Positions 48,931 to 56,912 of a stretch of 64,000 bases of DNA are shown here, piece after piece. The notes beneath the pieces were generated by a model. It saw only the letters and a program-made list of their open reading frames with translations. It had not been told where the DNA came from and ran no database searches. Made by a program: the position numbers and the translations under genes. The stretch covers positions 3,286,001-3,350,000 of the forward strand of contig NZ_CP034145.1 of assembly GCF_003856835.1 (NCBI RefSeq). Direction: 5' to 3'. The DNA comes from Haloplanus aerogenes (GTDB lineage Archaea > Halobacteriota > Halobacteria > Halobacteriales > Haloferacaceae). The number at the start of each line of letters is the position of its first letter. The first letter of the stretch is position 1.

Positions 48931-50019
48931 CTACCCGACGAGGTCGTCGACCAGTTCCTCGGGATCGAACCGGTCGAGGTCGTCGTAGCCCTGTCCGGTG
49001 CCGAGAAAGAGGACGGGCTTGCCGGTCACGTAGGCGACGGAGATTGCGGCGCCGCCCTGTGAATCGGCGTCGGCCTTGGTCAACACCGCGCCGTCGATTT
49101 CGGCGGCGTCGTTGAACTGTTTGGCGCGCTCGACGGCGTCCTGCCCCGCCACCGCCTCGTCGACGAAGAGGGTGAGGTCGGGGGCGACCACGCGGTCGAT
49201 CTTCTCCAACTGGGCCATCAGGTCGCTGGAGGTGTGCAGGCGGCCGGCGGTGTCGCCGAGGACGACGTCGACGTCGTTGGCCTCGGCGTACTCGACGCCG
49301 TCGTAGATGACGGCCGCGGGATCGCCGCCCTGCTCGTGGGCGATCAGGCGCTTGCCGAGCGCGTCGGCGTGTTCGCGAATCTGCTCGTTCGCGCCGGCGC
49401 GGTAGGTGTCGCCGTTGGCGAGGACGGACGAGTACCCCCGCTCCTCCAGATACTTCGCCATCTTCGCGATGGTCGTCGTCTTGCCGACGCCGTTGACGCC
49501 GGTGAAGACGATGGTCACGGGCTTGTCCGCCTCGGCGATGCGCTCCTCGAAGTCGAACTGGCCGACGCTGATCACGTCGAGGAGCGCGTCGCGGAGGGCA
49601 TCCTCCACGAGGTCGCCGGTGCTCGCCATCTGGGATTTGGTCTCGCCGATCAGATTGGAGCGAATCTGATCGAGGATGGCTTCGGCGACACCCATCTCCA
49701 CGTCGCTCTCGAGAAGCGCCATCTCGAGGTTCCAGAGCGGATCCTCCAGATCCTCCTCTTCGAGGACGACCTTGCCGGTGGCGAAGGCCTTGGCTCGCTG
49801 GAGGCGGCCGGGGCCGTCCGACTCGTCGTCGCTCTCGTCGGCCGTCTCGTCGGCGGCTGCTGCCGCCGGTTCGACGGTATCAGTGTCGGCCTCGGCGTCG
49901 GCCTCGGATTCGGCGTCGACTTCGGCCTCCGCCTCAGAGTCTGCCTCCGTGTCGGCGTCGGCACTCTCCTCGACGTCGCTCCGGAAGCGATCCAGCTTCT
50001 CTTTCAGTCCGTCGAACAT
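48931..50019 (-). CDS. ftsY: Signal recognition particle receptor FtsY
   Basis: A 362-residue GTPase that docks SRP-ribosome complexes at the membrane. Residues 1-75 are an acidic A-domain (long Asp/Glu/Ala run). The N-domain follows with LEEEDLEDPLWNLEMALLESDVEM. The G-domain has G1 VFTGVNGVGKTTTIAKMA near 172, DTYRAGANEQ, the DTAGR motif (GDTAGRLHTSSDL near 257), TKADADSQGGAAISVAYVTGKPVLFLGTGQ with the G4 motif and closing loops. It lies in the classic archaeal cluster with prefoldin alpha and LX, six bases after pfdA. Confidence 0.96.
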   Translation of the reverse strand: MFDGLKEKLDRFRSDVEESADADTEADSEAEAEVDAESEADAEADTDTVEPAAAAADETADESDDESDGPGRLQRAKAFATGKVVLEEEDLEDPLWNLEMALLESDVEMGVAEAILDQIRSNLIGETKSQMASTGDLVEDALRDALLDVISVGQFDFEERIAEADKPVTIVFTGVNGVGKTTTIAKMAKYLEERGYSSVLANGDTYRAGANEQIREHADALGKRLIAHEQGGDPAAVIYDGVEYAEANDVDVVLGDTAGRLHTSSDLMAQLEKIDRVVAPDLTLFVDEAVAGQDAVERAKQFNDAAEIDGAVLTKADADSQGGAAISVAYVTGKPVLFLGTGQGYDDLDRFDPEELVDDLVG

Positions 50020-50025
50020 CGCCCG

Positions 50026-50493
50026 CTACTCGTCGTCGTTCTGCTGCTGTTGCTGCTGCATCTGCTGCATCTGCTGTTGCTGCATCTGCTGTTGCATCTG
50101 CTGGGCCTGCTGTTCGATCTCCTCGCTCTCGGCTTCGAGTTCGGAGATTTCGTCCTCCACGTCGCCGATCCGGTCGTCGAGCACACCCTTCTTGCGTTCG
50201 AGGGCGTCGACGGCGTCACCCTGTTCCTGCTCGGCCGCGTAACCGCCGCCGAGGTCGACGATCACTTCGTCGATGTCCTGCACTTCGGCGCGGATGTACG
50301 CGCCGCCGCCGAGGGGAACCTGCACGGTGGAGCCAGTTTCGAGCGTCTCGACGGCCTCGATGGCGTCGTCGATTTCGGACTGCCGGTCGCGGAGGTCCTG
50401 AACCTCGGCCTCGAGTTCTTCGATTTCCTCGTCGATAGCCTGCAGTTCCTGGGAGAGCTGCTGGAGTTGCTGCTGACCGCCACCGCCCATCAT
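50026..50493 (-). CDS. pfdA: Prefoldin subunit alpha
   Basis: A 155-residue coiled-coil co-chaperone of the jellyfish-shaped prefoldin hexamer. Residues 8-50 and 95-135 form the two long coiled-coil helices (QQQLQQLSQELQAIDEEIEELEAE and DALERKKGVLDDRIGDVEDEISELEAE). The beta linker between them reads TVQVPLGGGAYIRAEVQDIDEVIVDLGGGY, as in alpha subunits. The C-terminus is a Gln/Met run of about 25 residues (MQQQMQQQQMQQMQQ), unusually long and low-complexity. The start ATG overlaps the LX stop by four bases (ATGA), so the two are coupled. It delivers unfolded proteins to the thermosome. Confidence 0.95.
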   Translation of the reverse strand: MMGGGGQQQLQQLSQELQAIDEEIEELEAEVQDLRDRQSEIDDAIEAVETLETGSTVQVPLGGGAYIRAEVQDIDEVIVDLGGGYAAEQEQGDAVDALERKKGVLDDRIGDVEDEISELEAESEEIEQQAQQMQQQMQQQQMQQMQQQQQQNDDE

Positions 50494-50666
50494 GCTGCGC
50501 TCACCCCGCTGATCTCTACCTGCATGCGTTTGAGACCGTGTTCGCTCCCGAGCTGCGAGAGCGTGTGCTCGCGCGCGACATTCTCGTTGGGAGCCTCGAC
50601 AGTCTTCTCGAACTCGCGGTGTCCGGTTCTATCCTGAAAGCGCCCGCTGACGACGAACTCACTCAT
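50490..50666 (-). CDS. rplX: 50S ribosomal protein L18Ae/LX
   Basis: A 58-residue ribosomal protein from ATG 50666 (MSEFVVSGRFQDRTGHREFE) to the TGA at 50490-50492. KTVEAPNENVAREHTLSQLGSEHGLKRMQVEISGVSAA continues the LX family pattern. It lies between aIF6 and prefoldin alpha, the order found in many archaea, and overlaps the prefoldin start by four bases. Confidence 0.93.
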   Translation of the reverse strand: MSEFVVSGRFQDRTGHREFEKTVEAPNENVAREHTLSQLGSEHGLKRMQVEISGVSAA

Positions 50667-50702
50667 GTACCGAAGGGTCGTGAGGAAGCGGGAAGTATCT
50701 TC

Positions 50703-51368
50703 CTACTCGATGTAACCGAGCGTCTCCTCGATGCGGCCCAGTTCCGGCCCGGTGGTGTCGGTGCCGACGACGTAGCCCGAATCGTTGGCGACGAGACCGG
50801 AGCCGACCAGCGGCGCGCCGTAGTTGACGGTGCCGATGTCGGCGCGTACGTCGAGGACCTCTTCGATCGCCTCCAGTTCCGGCTCGCGGGATTTGGGGTG
50901 ACAGAGGACGCCCTCGTTGGTCGCGACGGCGGCGGTGCCGACGGTCCGCACGTCGGCGAGGTCGCCCCGTTCGACGGGTACGTCGAGCGCCGACTTCACC
51001 GTCTGGACCGCCTCGCGGCTGAGGTCCGGGTGAACGTACGCGCCGTAGTCGTTCGCGAGGACGACGTTGCCGGCGGCGTTGATGCGGCCGGGGAGTTCCG
51101 TCACGGGGAGCCCCGTCGCCTCCTCGAGAGCGTCGATCTCACGGTTGGTCGCCCGACCCGAGACGAGCAGGCCGCTCTCGTTCCCGACGGCGAGGGCACC
51201 GACGGTGCCGGAGCCGCCGACCATCGTCGTCACTGGCTCGACGTCGAGTTCCGCCGCCATGTCGGCGACGGTGTCTTCGTCGGCGTCGGACCGCACGAGC
51301 AGACAGTCGTTGGTCGCTCGGGCGAACACCCCGACGTAGGACGATCCAGCGAAGGAGGCGCGTAACAC
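50703..51368 (-). CDS. eif6: Translation initiation factor aIF6
   Basis: A 221-residue factor that binds the large ribosomal subunit and blocks its premature joining. It starts with GTG 51368 ([20 protein letters not shown]), one base after the L31e stop, so it is coupled to it. The pentein-fold repeats are visible: [98 protein letters not shown] and [28 protein letters not shown]. That is five copies of the N-x-x-G-x-L pattern. Length is standard. Confidence 0.96.
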   Translation of the reverse strand: MLRASFAGSSYVGVFARATNDCLLVRSDADEDTVADMAAELDVEPVTTMVGGSGTVGALAVGNESGLLVSGRATNREIDALEEATGLPVTELPGRINAAGNVVLANDYGAYVHPDLSREAVQTVKSALDVPVERGDLADVRTVGTAAVATNEGVLCHPKSREPELEAIEEVLDVRADIGTVNYGAPLVGSGLVANDSGYVVGTDTTGPELGRIEETLGYIE

Positions 51369-51369
51369 G

Positions 51370-51648
51370 TTAGTCGGCGGTCTCGGCTTCGACGGTCGGT
51401 TCTCCGTCCTCGACGAAGCGGGCCGCGCGAACTCGGAGTTTGCTCGGCGGGTTGTTCCGCCCCTGTTCCCACACCGCCTCGTTGACGCTGGGGTCCAGGC
51501 GAACCTCGCTCTCCTCGACTTTGAAATGCTTCGCGAGGTGCTCGCGGACGAGCGACATCGCCTTGTCGGCGCGCTCGTTCGACGGTGCCGCCCGTGCGTC
51601 GCGGAGCGGGACGGTGACGACGCGCTCCTCGAAGTCGTTCGCGCTCAT
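51370..51648 (-). CDS. rpl31e: 50S ribosomal protein L31e
   Basis: A 92-residue ribosomal protein. [78 protein letters not shown] matches the L31e fold from end to end, with the conserved [10 protein letters not shown] start and NEAVWEQGR near 56. The start follows the L39e stop directly. A short acidic tail ends the protein. Confidence 0.96.
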   Translation of the reverse strand: MSANDFEERVVTVPLRDARAAPSNERADKAMSLVREHLAKHFKVEESEVRLDPSVNEAVWEQGRNNPPSKLRVRAARFVEDGEPTVEAETAD

Positions 51649-51801
51649 TTATTCGTCCGTGTCGTTCCGACGCCAGTTGCGCCGCTTGGGGTTACGCGTT
51701 ACCTGTCGGTCCGTCTTGAGCATGACCCACGCGGGAACGCGGCTGTTCTGTCGCTCCAGCTTCGCGAGGCGCTTCTTCTTCGCCTTCGATTTCTTGCCCA
51801 T
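51649..51801 (-). CDS. rpl39e: 50S ribosomal protein L39e
   Basis: A 50-residue, strongly basic ribosomal protein ([20 protein letters not shown]... [30 protein letters not shown]). It lines the peptide exit tunnel of archaeal and eukaryotic ribosomes. It is the first gene of the leftward cluster L39e-L31e-aIF6-LX-pfdA-ftsY; its stop (51649-51651) abuts the L31e start at 51648. The basic character contrasts with all neighbours, as expected for an rRNA-buried protein. Confidence 0.96.
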   Translation of the reverse strand: MGKKSKAKKKRLAKLERQNSRVPAWVMLKTDRQVTRNPKRRNWRRNDTDE

Positions 51802-51879
51802 AGTGGGCACCACTACCCAGCGGCCGCATAAAATCTTGTTCTTTCGAGCGCCACCGCGAGAGCGACGCGCGAGTGCCCG

Positions 51880-52365
51880 TCAGGCGCCGCCGAACGGGTC
51901 CGCGAAGTCGTTGCGGATGTAGTACCGGACGTAGTTGCCGTAGGTACGGTCGCCGGGGTGGTCGGCCACCTGTTCGTAGCGGACGGTCCCGTCGGTGTCG
52001 ACGACGTACGTCGCGGCGATACCCGTGAGGCCGTGACTCGTCTCCTCGGTGCCGCTGTACTGCTCGGCCACCTCGCCGGTGGGATCGGCGAGCAACTGCA
52101 CGTCGAGGTCGTAGCGATCACGCATCTCCGTCACCGCCCCCAGCGGGTCGGTGACGACCGGCAGGATATCCACGTCGTCGTGGAACCACAGATCGTACGA
52201 GACTTCGCTGAACGTCTGGAGCTGTTCGGCACAGAAACTGCACCAGTGACCGCGGTTGATCAGCACCACCGTCGGCCCGTCAGCCAGCGTCTCGGAGAGC
52301 GTCACTGGTTCGCCGGCGGTGCTGTCGAGCGTGAAATCGGGTGCATCGTCGTGTTCGAGGGTCAC
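51880..52365 (-). CDS. Peroxiredoxin/redoxin-domain protein
   Basis: A 161-residue thioredoxin-fold protein from GTG 52365 (MTLEHDDAPDFTLDSTAGEPVTLSETLADG). An ATG-led extension upstream in frame would add residues without family character. GPTVVLINRGHWCSFCAEQLQTFSEV (about residues 32-57) has a W-C-x-x-C centre, as in AhpC/TSA-like proteins of the Bcp/AlkD type rather than true 2-Cys AhpC. LLADPTGEVAEQYSG and IAATYVVDTDGTVRYEQVAD fill the later strands. It probably reduces peroxides or disulfides. An operator-like motif lies 68-95 bases upstream (52433-52460), also found before the CocE gene. Confidence 0.84.
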   Translation of the reverse strand: MTLEHDDAPDFTLDSTAGEPVTLSETLADGPTVVLINRGHWCSFCAEQLQTFSEVSYDLWFHDDVDILPVVTDPLGAVTEMRDRYDLDVQLLADPTGEVAEQYSGTEETSHGLTGIAATYVVDTDGTVRYEQVADHPGDRTYGNYVRYYIRNDFADPFGGA

Positions 52366-52432
52366 GTCAGCCGTTGGATGGGCTCCCTCTTGACCTCCCG
52401 GCGGCTGGACCCGGCGAGAACACAATCGAGAG

Positions 52433-52460
52433 GCGTTCGCTATCGCGACATACGGTTTAT
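52433..52460 (-). promoter_or_regulatory. Operator-like motif, copy 1
   Basis: Read leftward from 52460 this 28-base site shares 22 positions with copy 4 (55197-55224), including ataaa, cgtat and the palindromic tcgcgata core. It points toward the peroxiredoxin gene starting at 52365. The ataaa part may double as a TATA-like element. Confidence 0.55.
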
Positions 52461-52949
52461 CGATCGTGCACGGGCCAATCGCCGTCTCCATGGCGAGACA
52501 GTACCACAACGCCGAAATCGCGTGGCGTGAGGCCGAGTCCGCGCAGATTCGCTCCCGATACGCGGCGAGACGGCTGTCGACACCGCGAGACAGGCACCGA
52601 CGGCGACTCGGTCCGTCTCGACCGACGCCGAATCGGGTCGCCGACAGCCGGTCGCAGTCGGGCGCGGCCGGCGTACGCGTGTAGTTCAGAGAAGCCAACA
52701 CCGGAGCACCTCGAGAGCCCCGGTCCCCAGACTCTCCGGGTGCTGGTTGGCTCACGAAAGCGAAGCCCTCCGAAAGCGAGCGCGCGCAGAGGCACGTGCG
52801 CGTGTCCGCGGTGACGCCGTCGCTGCTACCTCCAGCGAAAGCTTTCGAGAGTCACAACCCCCCTGATCTGAACACTCCCCCGCGTGTCGCCCTACCGTTG
52901 ATTAGCCGCCGCTTCCACATCCGACCGTCGCGGGATGCGATCACCCACT

Positions 52950-52977
52950 ATAAATCGCATATCGCTATACAAAACGA
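52950..52977 (+). promoter_or_regulatory. Operator-like motif, copy 2
   Basis: This site matches copy 4 at 24 of 28 positions (ataaatcg, atatcgc, atac, aaacg shared). It ends 12 bases before the ATG of the CocE-type hydrolase. It overlaps ctataaat, which could be the TATA element, so a bound protein would probably block or position transcription. Confidence 0.6.
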
Positions 52978-52989
52978 GGATCACTACAG

Positions 52990-54762
52990 ATGTCACCGGA
53001 CGAACCGACGGCCGCGTATCGGACCGACGACTACACCCACGAAGCGCCCGACGGCACCGACCTCGCGGTTCGGATCTTCCGGCCAGCCGAGGCAGACGCA
53101 CCATTCCCGACCCTGCTCCAGCGGACCCCGTACGGTCATCCGGCGACGCCCGACGGCCACGGAGTAGCCGTCCGCGCCCTCGACGCCGGCTACGCCGTCG
53201 CGTACGAGGACACGCGCGGGCGCGGTGACAGCGAGGGCGCGTTCGAGCCGTGGATGCACGAGGCGGCGGACGGGGCCGCGACCGTCGAGTGGCTAGCCGA
53301 CCAGCCGTGGTCGACAGGGCAGGTCGGCATGTACGGCGGGTCGTCTCCGGGGCAGGTCCAGGTGCTCGCTGCCTGCGAACGCCCCGACGGACTGGCGGCC
53401 ATCGCCCCGATGTTCGCCCCGAGTGACCTCCACCGTGCCGATTTCTTCCAGGACGGCGCGATGAATGCGCAGGCGACGCTCACGTGGTCGTTCGACGCCA
53501 TCGCGGCGGACACGGTCGACCGCCTGCATGCGTCGGGGCGGCTCGACGACGCGACGGCCGACGCGGCCCGGGAGGCCATCGATGAGGCGACAGCTGACCT
53601 GCTGGAGACGGCCACGACGCGACCGCTGATCGATCTCCCGGCTCGCGTCTTCACCGACGTGTCCCTTCCGCCGGACGTGGCACCCACGGACCTCGTCCCC
53701 CACTGGGAGTCGTGGCTCTCGCACCCGACCTACGACGATTTCTGGCGATCGTTCGATCCCGAACCCGACTACGACCGGATCGACGTACCCGGCCTCCACG
53801 TCACTGGCTGGTACGAACTCTGCCAGCAGGGGACGCTCACCAACTACCGCGGCCTGCGTGACCGGTCGTCGGCACCCCAGCACCTGATCGTCGGCCCGTG
53901 GACCCACGGGAACACGTCGAGCGAGGTGGGCGAACTGGCCTTCGGTAGCGAGGCGAGCGCCGACGCGTACGGGCTCTGGGAGACGCATCTGGCCTTCTTC
54001 GACACCTACGTCCGCGACCGGCCGCGGCCGCCGTTCGACGAGGGGCGCCTCGTCGAGACGTTCCGAACCGAACGCAACGGGGGCGCGTGGGAACGCCACA
54101 CCGACTGGCCACCGGTCGACGCCGAGCGCGAGCGGTGGTTTCTGCGGAGTTCGGGCACAGCGGCGACCGAGGGCGGCCGACTCGCCCGCGAGCGCCCGAC
54201 GAAGTTCGAACCGGCGGATCGGTGGACGCACGACCCGACCGATCCCGTCCCGACCCGTGGCGGCCCGCTCTGCTGTGGCGACGTGGACGCTGGCCCGTAC
54301 GACCGGCGAGCGGTCGACCGCCGCGACGACGTGTGTACATACACGACGTCGCCGCTCGCGGAGAGGGTGACGCTCGCGGGGCCGGTGCGCACGGACCTCG
54401 TCCTCGCTACCGACGCCCCGGACACCGACGTGGTGGCGACGCTCGGCCACGTGAGCAGCGAGGGCGTCTACCCGCTGGCGAGCGGGATTCGACGAGCGCG
54501 CTACCGCCGCGGACGGGACCGAGAGATGCCGTCGACGGACGGCCCGATGCGCCTCGCGGTGAATATGTGGGACACGCATTATCGCGTGCCCGCAGGTGAT
54601 CGCCTCCGACTATCGGTGGCGAGCAGCGATGCCCCACGATTCGACCCACATCCCGGGACGGCACGGCCGTGGGAAGCGGCCGCAGACGAGGTGCGCACGG
54701 CCGAACAGGCGCTCCACCACGCGTTCGACCGCGAGAGTACGCTGATCGTGACGCGTCGGTAG
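52990..54762 (+). CDS. CocE/NonD-family (X-Pro dipeptidyl-peptidase S15-like) hydrolase
   Basis: A 590-residue alpha/beta-hydrolase. The start region has HEAPDGTDLAVRIFRPAEADAPFPTLLQRTPYG. The first catalytic part, AYEDTRGRGDSEGAFEPW (about residues 75-92), is family-typical. The nucleophile lies in VGMYGGSSPGQVQVLAA near 117, where the usual G-x-S-Y-x-G appears as GGSSPG. Catalytic Asp and His are expected around residues 255 and 305 (IVGPWTHGN). The C-terminal jelly-roll domain (about 400-590) includes AGPVRTDLVLATDAPDTDVVATL and is standard for cocaine-esterase/acyl-transfer hydrolases. It cleaves esters or amides; the substrate is unknown. There is no signal peptide, so it is cytosolic. 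Confidence 0.9.
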   Translation: MSPDEPTAAYRTDDYTHEAPDGTDLAVRIFRPAEADAPFPTLLQRTPYGHPATPDGHGVAVRALDAGYAVAYEDTRGRGDSEGAFEPWMHEAADGAATVEWLADQPWSTGQVGMYGGSSPGQVQVLAACERPDGLAAIAPMFAPSDLHRADFFQDGAMNAQATLTWSFDAIAADTVDRLHASGRLDDATADAAREAIDEATADLLETATTRPLIDLPARVFTDVSLPPDVAPTDLVPHWESWLSHPTYDDFWRSFDPEPDYDRIDVPGLHVTGWYELCQQGTLTNYRGLRDRSSAPQHLIVGPWTHGNTSSEVGELAFGSEASADAYGLWETHLAFFDTYVRDRPRPPFDEGRLVETFRTERNGGAWERHTDWPPVDAERERWFLRSSGTAATEGGRLARERPTKFEPADRWTHDPTDPVPTRGGPLCCGDVDAGPYDRRAVDRRDDVCTYTTSPLAERVTLAGPVRTDLVLATDAPDTDVVATLGHVSSEGVYPLASGIRRARYRRGRDREMPSTDGPMRLAVNMWDTHYRVPAGDRLRLSVASSDAPRFDPHPGTARPWEAAADEVRTAEQALHHAFDRESTLIVTRR

Positions 54763-54797
54763 GACGACGGCCGTGTCGGCTGTCACCGGATCGGTGG

Positions 54798-54823
54798 AAG
54801 TTCTATATCGCGAAATAGTGTTT
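54798..54823 (-). promoter_or_regulatory. Operator-like motif, copy 3 (weak)
   Basis: Read leftward the 26 bases share 18 positions with copy 4, including aaa, tat and tcgcgata. It lies just after the CocE stop and points back toward it. It is the weakest of the four. Confidence 0.4.
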
Positions 54824-55196
54824 ACGGCGTCGCGCGTGTCCGCTGAAAGATCGCAGGACGAAGCGCGCACGGACTGTCGAGCCCGAGAAATCGCGGGGTA
54901 GCTCCGCGTCTCCAAGCGGTCAGCGGGTGAAACGCTCGTGACCACGGAAACCGCTATGTCATTCGCACGCTACGGATCGCGGCGACGCAGACGACGAGCG
55001 CAGCGGGCCCCGGTGGGAGAGCTCCGAAGTACCCCTGCCGACCCGTCCGTGGGAAGCGCCGAACGGGACTGACGAGCGCGGTGGCTGGCCACTCGTCGAA
55101 TGGGTCGCCCGTGTGGTAGCTATCGAACGCGCAGAAACCGTCACGCTCCGTCGATACGGCGCCCTGGGCCCCAGCGAGCGCGTCACCCGACGGAAG

Positions 55197-55224
55197 ATAA
55201 ATCGTATATCGCGATACGAAACGT
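55197..55224 (+). promoter_or_regulatory. Operator-like motif, copy 4
   Basis: This site (ataaatcgtatatcgcgata, then cgaaacgt) is the best-formed copy, with tatcgcgata as a perfect palindrome. It lies beside the 3' end of the leftward thpR gene. No rightward gene starts near it, so its target is unclear. Confidence 0.5.
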
Positions 55225-55238
55225 CCGTGGCAGACACG

Positions 55239-55796
55239 TCACGCCGATAGCGGGAACCGCGCGACTGTCTCGTACTCCGGCCCGTCGTCGGTGAGCGTAC
55301 TCTTCGTGAGGCGAACCTCGGTCACGTCCATCCGGCCGACGGTCGGATCGGCCTCGCGGACGACCCGCTGGACGGCCTCCTTGCCGCGGGCGTCGTCCAT
55401 CCGGGCGAGCGTGACGTGCGGGGTGAACTCGTGGTCCTCGGGATCGAACCCCAGCGCCGTCGTCTCGCGTTCGACCGCCTCGTGGAGACGAGTGAGCGCC
55501 GAACCACCCTCCCGGACGCCCGCCCAGACGACGCTGATGTAGTCGAGCGAGGGGAAGACGCCGAAGTCGCCGACGACCATCTCGAAGGGGGACACGTCGG
55601 CGTCGGTAATGGCGGTGGTCAACGCGCCCTGAATCGTGTCGACACGATCGGGATCGACCTCGCCCAGAAATTTGAGCGTGACGTGGGCGCCCTCGGGGTC
55701 GACGGGGCGGAGGCTCCCGGTGTCGGGGAGTCGGGCCTGGGCGTCCGCGACCCCCTCCGCCAGCCCGTCGAGGTCGACGCTGACGAACAGTCGCAT
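55239..55796 (-). CDS. thpR: RNA 2',3'-cyclic phosphodiesterase (2'-5' RNA ligase family)
   Basis: A 185-residue protein from ATG 55796 (MRLFVSVDLDGLAEGVADAQ). The two H-x-T-x motifs of the 2H phosphoesterase fold are present: HVTLKFLGEVD near residue 38 and HVTLARMDDARGK near 127, with strands between (FEMVVGDFGVFPSLDYISVVWAGV). The enzyme opens 2',3'-cyclic phosphates, or makes 2',5' links in the reverse direction, and is often linked to tRNA processing. It is cytosolic. The gene is divergent from the TPR protein, sharing a 93-base upstream region. Confidence 0.94.
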   Translation of the reverse strand: MRLFVSVDLDGLAEGVADAQARLPDTGSLRPVDPEGAHVTLKFLGEVDPDRVDTIQGALTTAITDADVSPFEMVVGDFGVFPSLDYISVVWAGVREGGSALTRLHEAVERETTALGFDPEDHEFTPHVTLARMDDARGKEAVQRVVREADPTVGRMDVTEVRLTKSTLTDDGPEYETVARFPLSA

Positions 55797-55889
55797 AGAT
55801 CGTCGTGGGCGGTGAGCAGCCGTAAGCCCTGCGCCGGGAGGTCGACCCGCTGACGCAGGCCTTAACCGATCCGGTGCCGAAACGACGGT

Positions 55890-56621
55890 ATGGAAGACGA
55901 TCGCCCCCACCGATTCTCCGAAGGGCAGGGGTTCGACGAGGACTACGAGGAGTTCTCACTCGACCCGCCCGAACTCTCGGTCGACCCGTCGCAGGTCGAC
56001 CCCGTCGACTCGCGGGTGTTGACCGACATGCTCGACGAACGCAACGTCGCCAGCGACCAGGTCGACGCCGAACGTCTCATCGACGTCGGCCTCTCCTACA
56101 TGGGTATCAACCGTTTCGAGGAGGCGACGGGGACGTTCGAGCGCGCGGCGCAGTTCGCCGAGGACGATCTGGTCGCGCAGGAAGCGTGGGTGAACAAGGG
56201 TGCCGCCCACGCGCAACTGGAGGAGTACGACGAAGCGGTCGGCGCCTACGAGGAGGCGCTCGCCATCGACGAGTCGTCCGAACACGCCGCCGAGGCACAC
56301 ACGAACCTCGCGTACGCGCTCTGGGAGTGGGGCCGCACGGAGCAGGCACTCGAACACGCCGAGCGGGCGGTCGAGGTCGACCCCCGGTTCGCGCAGGCGT
56401 GGTACAACCGCGGGTTCTTCCTCTCGGAGCGTGGCCTCCACGAGAACGCCATCGACTGCTTCGACAACGCCATCCGACTGGGGATGCGCACCGCCGGCGT
56501 GTTGGAGGAGAAGGCCATCGCGCTAGAGGAGGCGGGCCAGACCGAGGAGGCCGAGCGCGTCCAAGAACAGGCCGAAGAGCTTCGTGAGGAGGCCGAGCGC
56601 GAACTGATCGAGGATCAGTAG
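55890..56621 (+). CDS. Tetratricopeptide-repeat protein
   Basis: A 243-residue protein. An acidic, disordered N-terminus (residues 1-55) is followed by four to five TPR units: LIDVGLSYMGINRFEEATGTFERAAQF, AWVNKGAAHAQLEEYDEAVGAYEEALAID, AHTNLAYALWEWGRTEQALEHAERAVEVDP, AWYNRGFFLSERGLHENAIDCFDNAIRLG and a last VLEEKAIALEEAGQTEEAERVQEQAE. These give a helical protein-binding scaffold. The C-terminus is a charged helix. Its stop is followed directly by the DUF424 start, so both are likely one transcript. The partner is unknown. Confidence 0.92.
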   Translation: MEDDRPHRFSEGQGFDEDYEEFSLDPPELSVDPSQVDPVDSRVLTDMLDERNVASDQVDAERLIDVGLSYMGINRFEEATGTFERAAQFAEDDLVAQEAWVNKGAAHAQLEEYDEAVGAYEEALAIDESSEHAAEAHTNLAYALWEWGRTEQALEHAERAVEVDPRFAQAWYNRGFFLSERGLHENAIDCFDNAIRLGMRTAGVLEEKAIALEEAGQTEEAERVQEQAEELREEAERELIEDQ

Positions 56622-56912
56622 ATGCTCGTCCGCGAACGTGACACACCCGAGGGACTGCTGGTCGCCGTCTGCGACGAGGAGTGTCTCGGCGAAACCTACG
56701 GCGACGGCGACGTGTCGCTGACGGTGACCGAGGAGTTCTACGGCGGCGAGGAGTGTGACCGCGACGAGGTGGTCGACTCGCTGACGCGGGCGTCGGTCGC
56801 CAACCTCGTCGGCGAGGAGTGTGTGACCGTCGCTATCGAGGCGGGACTGGTCGACGAGGAGCGCGTTCTCGATCTCGGTGGGGCGCTCCACGCCCAGTTG
56901 CTCTGGCTTTAG
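56622..56912 (+). CDS. DUF424 family protein
   Basis: A 96-residue archaeal protein whose start directly follows the TPR stop. MLVRERDTPEGLLVAVCDEECLGETYGDGDVSLTVTEEFYGGEECDRDEVVDSL fits the DUF424 pattern (L-V-A-V-C-D-x-x-L-L-G, E-F-Y-G-G), continued by ASVANLVGEECVTVAIEAGLVDEERVL. The C-E-x-C-like cysteines in the middle might bind a metal or iron-sulfur. DUF424 proteins are conserved in archaea without a known reaction; some sit near tRNA or translation genes. It overlaps the convergent lipoprotein gene by four bases. Confidence 0.88.
   Translation: MLVRERDTPEGLLVAVCDEECLGETYGDGDVSLTVTEEFYGGEECDRDEVVDSLTRASVANLVGEECVTVAIEAGLVDEERVLDLGGALHAQLLWL

Larger units (their letters stand above)
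52366..52989. promoter_or_regulatory. 624-base intergenic region between peroxiredoxin and CocE genes
   Basis: I see no gene here; the open frames on both strands are Arg/Ser-rich and have no family character. The ends carry two copies of an operator-like motif, one reading left toward the peroxiredoxin gene (52433-52460) and one reading right toward the hydrolase (52950-52977). In between there are several short hairpin-like runs, for example agcgaaagctttcg near 52834-52847, but no tRNA or known RNA fold. Confidence 0.5.
54763..55238. promoter_or_regulatory. 476-base intergenic region after the CocE gene
   Basis: No credible gene. The reading frames are short, and the longest (leftward, about 54959-55237) is Ser/Arg-rich and runs through the motif copy 4. 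Two further copies of the operator-like motif sit here in outward orientation, at 54798-54823 (leftward) and 55197-55224 (rightward), with plain G+C-rich sequence between. Confidence 0.5.

Noticed and set aside
52466-52684. A 72-codon frame in the gap before the CocE gene
   Set aside because: Arg/Ser-rich, no recognisable domain, no promoter at the right distance; composition matches non-coding shadows.
52850-52890. T-arm-like gatctgaac suggesting a further tRNA remnant
   Set aside because: The flanking stems do not pair and no anticodon or acceptor arm is found.
54959-55237. A 92-codon leftward frame across motif copy 4
   Set aside because: It begins inside the motif, is Ser/Arg-rich and shows no family; more likely non-coding.
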